Source: Candidatus Omnitrophota bacterium (GTDB taxonomy: Bacteria; Omnitrophota; Gorgyraeia; Tantalellales; Tantalellaceae). From it: a stretch of DNA of 5,644 bases. A model generated the notes under the pieces. It was not told the origin of the DNA. It saw only the letters and a program-made list of their open reading frames with translations, and did no database searches. The translations under genes were made by a program, and so were the position numbers. Position 1 is the stretch's first letter; each line of letters begins with the position of its first letter. The stretch is taken from the NCBI GenBank assembly GCA_030631915.1, contig DAOVKF010000096.1, positions 1 to 5,644 on the forward strand, written 5' to 3'. Below are positions 5,619-5,644 of the stretch, in pieces.

Positions 5619-5644
5619 AAAAAAAAGAAGGACCCGGGCAACTC
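5619..5644 (-). terminator. probable 3' half of an intrinsic terminator, cut by window edge
   Basis: On the minus strand a GC-rich segment, CCCGGGTCCTTC (5627-5638), runs straight into eight T residues (5619-5626). This is the shape of the 3' arm and U-tract of an intrinsic terminator whose 5' arm (expected to resemble GAAGGACCCG) would lie just beyond 5644. It would end a leftward gene outside the window and so isolate the promoter near 5480-5507. The pairing partner cannot be seen. Confidence 0.4.

Noticed and set aside
5609..5619. CGGCTGGATCA, identical to part of the 3' end of 16S rRNA
   Set aside because: Only 11 bases match. The flanks do not resemble rRNA and no anti-Shine-Dalgarno CCTCC follows, so this is most likely chance.

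Overview
The window is a compact run of six housekeeping genes, all transcribed leftward (minus strand), from a Gram-negative-type (diderm) bacterium. In transcription order they are: a PpiC-type peptidyl-prolyl isomerase lipoprotein, a SurA-like periplasmic chaperone, pdxA (vitamin B6 synthesis), ksgA/rsmA (16S rRNA dimethylation), gatC and gatA (tRNA-dependent amidotransferase). gatA runs off the left edge. Exported parvulin-family folding factors and a lipobox protein point to a cell with an outer membrane. GatC and GatA imply that Gln-tRNA and/or Asn-tRNA is made by the indirect amidation route. The order surA-pdxA-ksgA is the same as in Escherichia coli, but the proteins do not look enterobacterial and gatCA follows. 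An uncultivated phylum such as Omnitrophota is possible, but that is a guess from general gene content, not something the sequence proves.

Layout from right to left. Positions 5433-5644 are non-coding or contain only an unproven divergent reading frame. They hold what looks like the 3' half of an intrinsic terminator for a gene beyond the right edge, then a strong sigma-70-type promoter with an extended -10 element. Next come the PpiC lipoprotein gene (GTG start), an 81-base gap with four closely spaced G-runs on the transcribed-sense strand, the SurA-like gene (GTG start, strong GGAGGT ribosome site), and pdxA 20 bases on. A 146-base gap follows with several inverted repeats and a weak candidate promoter. 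Then come ksgA, a 35-base AT-rich gap, gatC, an 11-base gap and gatA.

The first two genes act together in folding envelope proteins. The PpiC protein keeps the usual parvulin catalytic residues. The SurA-like protein has glycine where the first catalytic histidine should be, so it is more likely a chaperone than an isomerase. The last three genes serve translation, and pdxA supplies pyridoxal phosphate. Transcription is probably driven mainly by the promoter near 5480-5507, perhaps with a second start before ksgA.

I did not find an exotic or undescribed system here: no CRISPR array, insertion sequence, tRNA, rRNA or phage gene. The points most worth a second look are the degenerate SurA active site beside an intact PpiC, the potential G-quadruplex between them, and the structured pdxA-ksgA gap.
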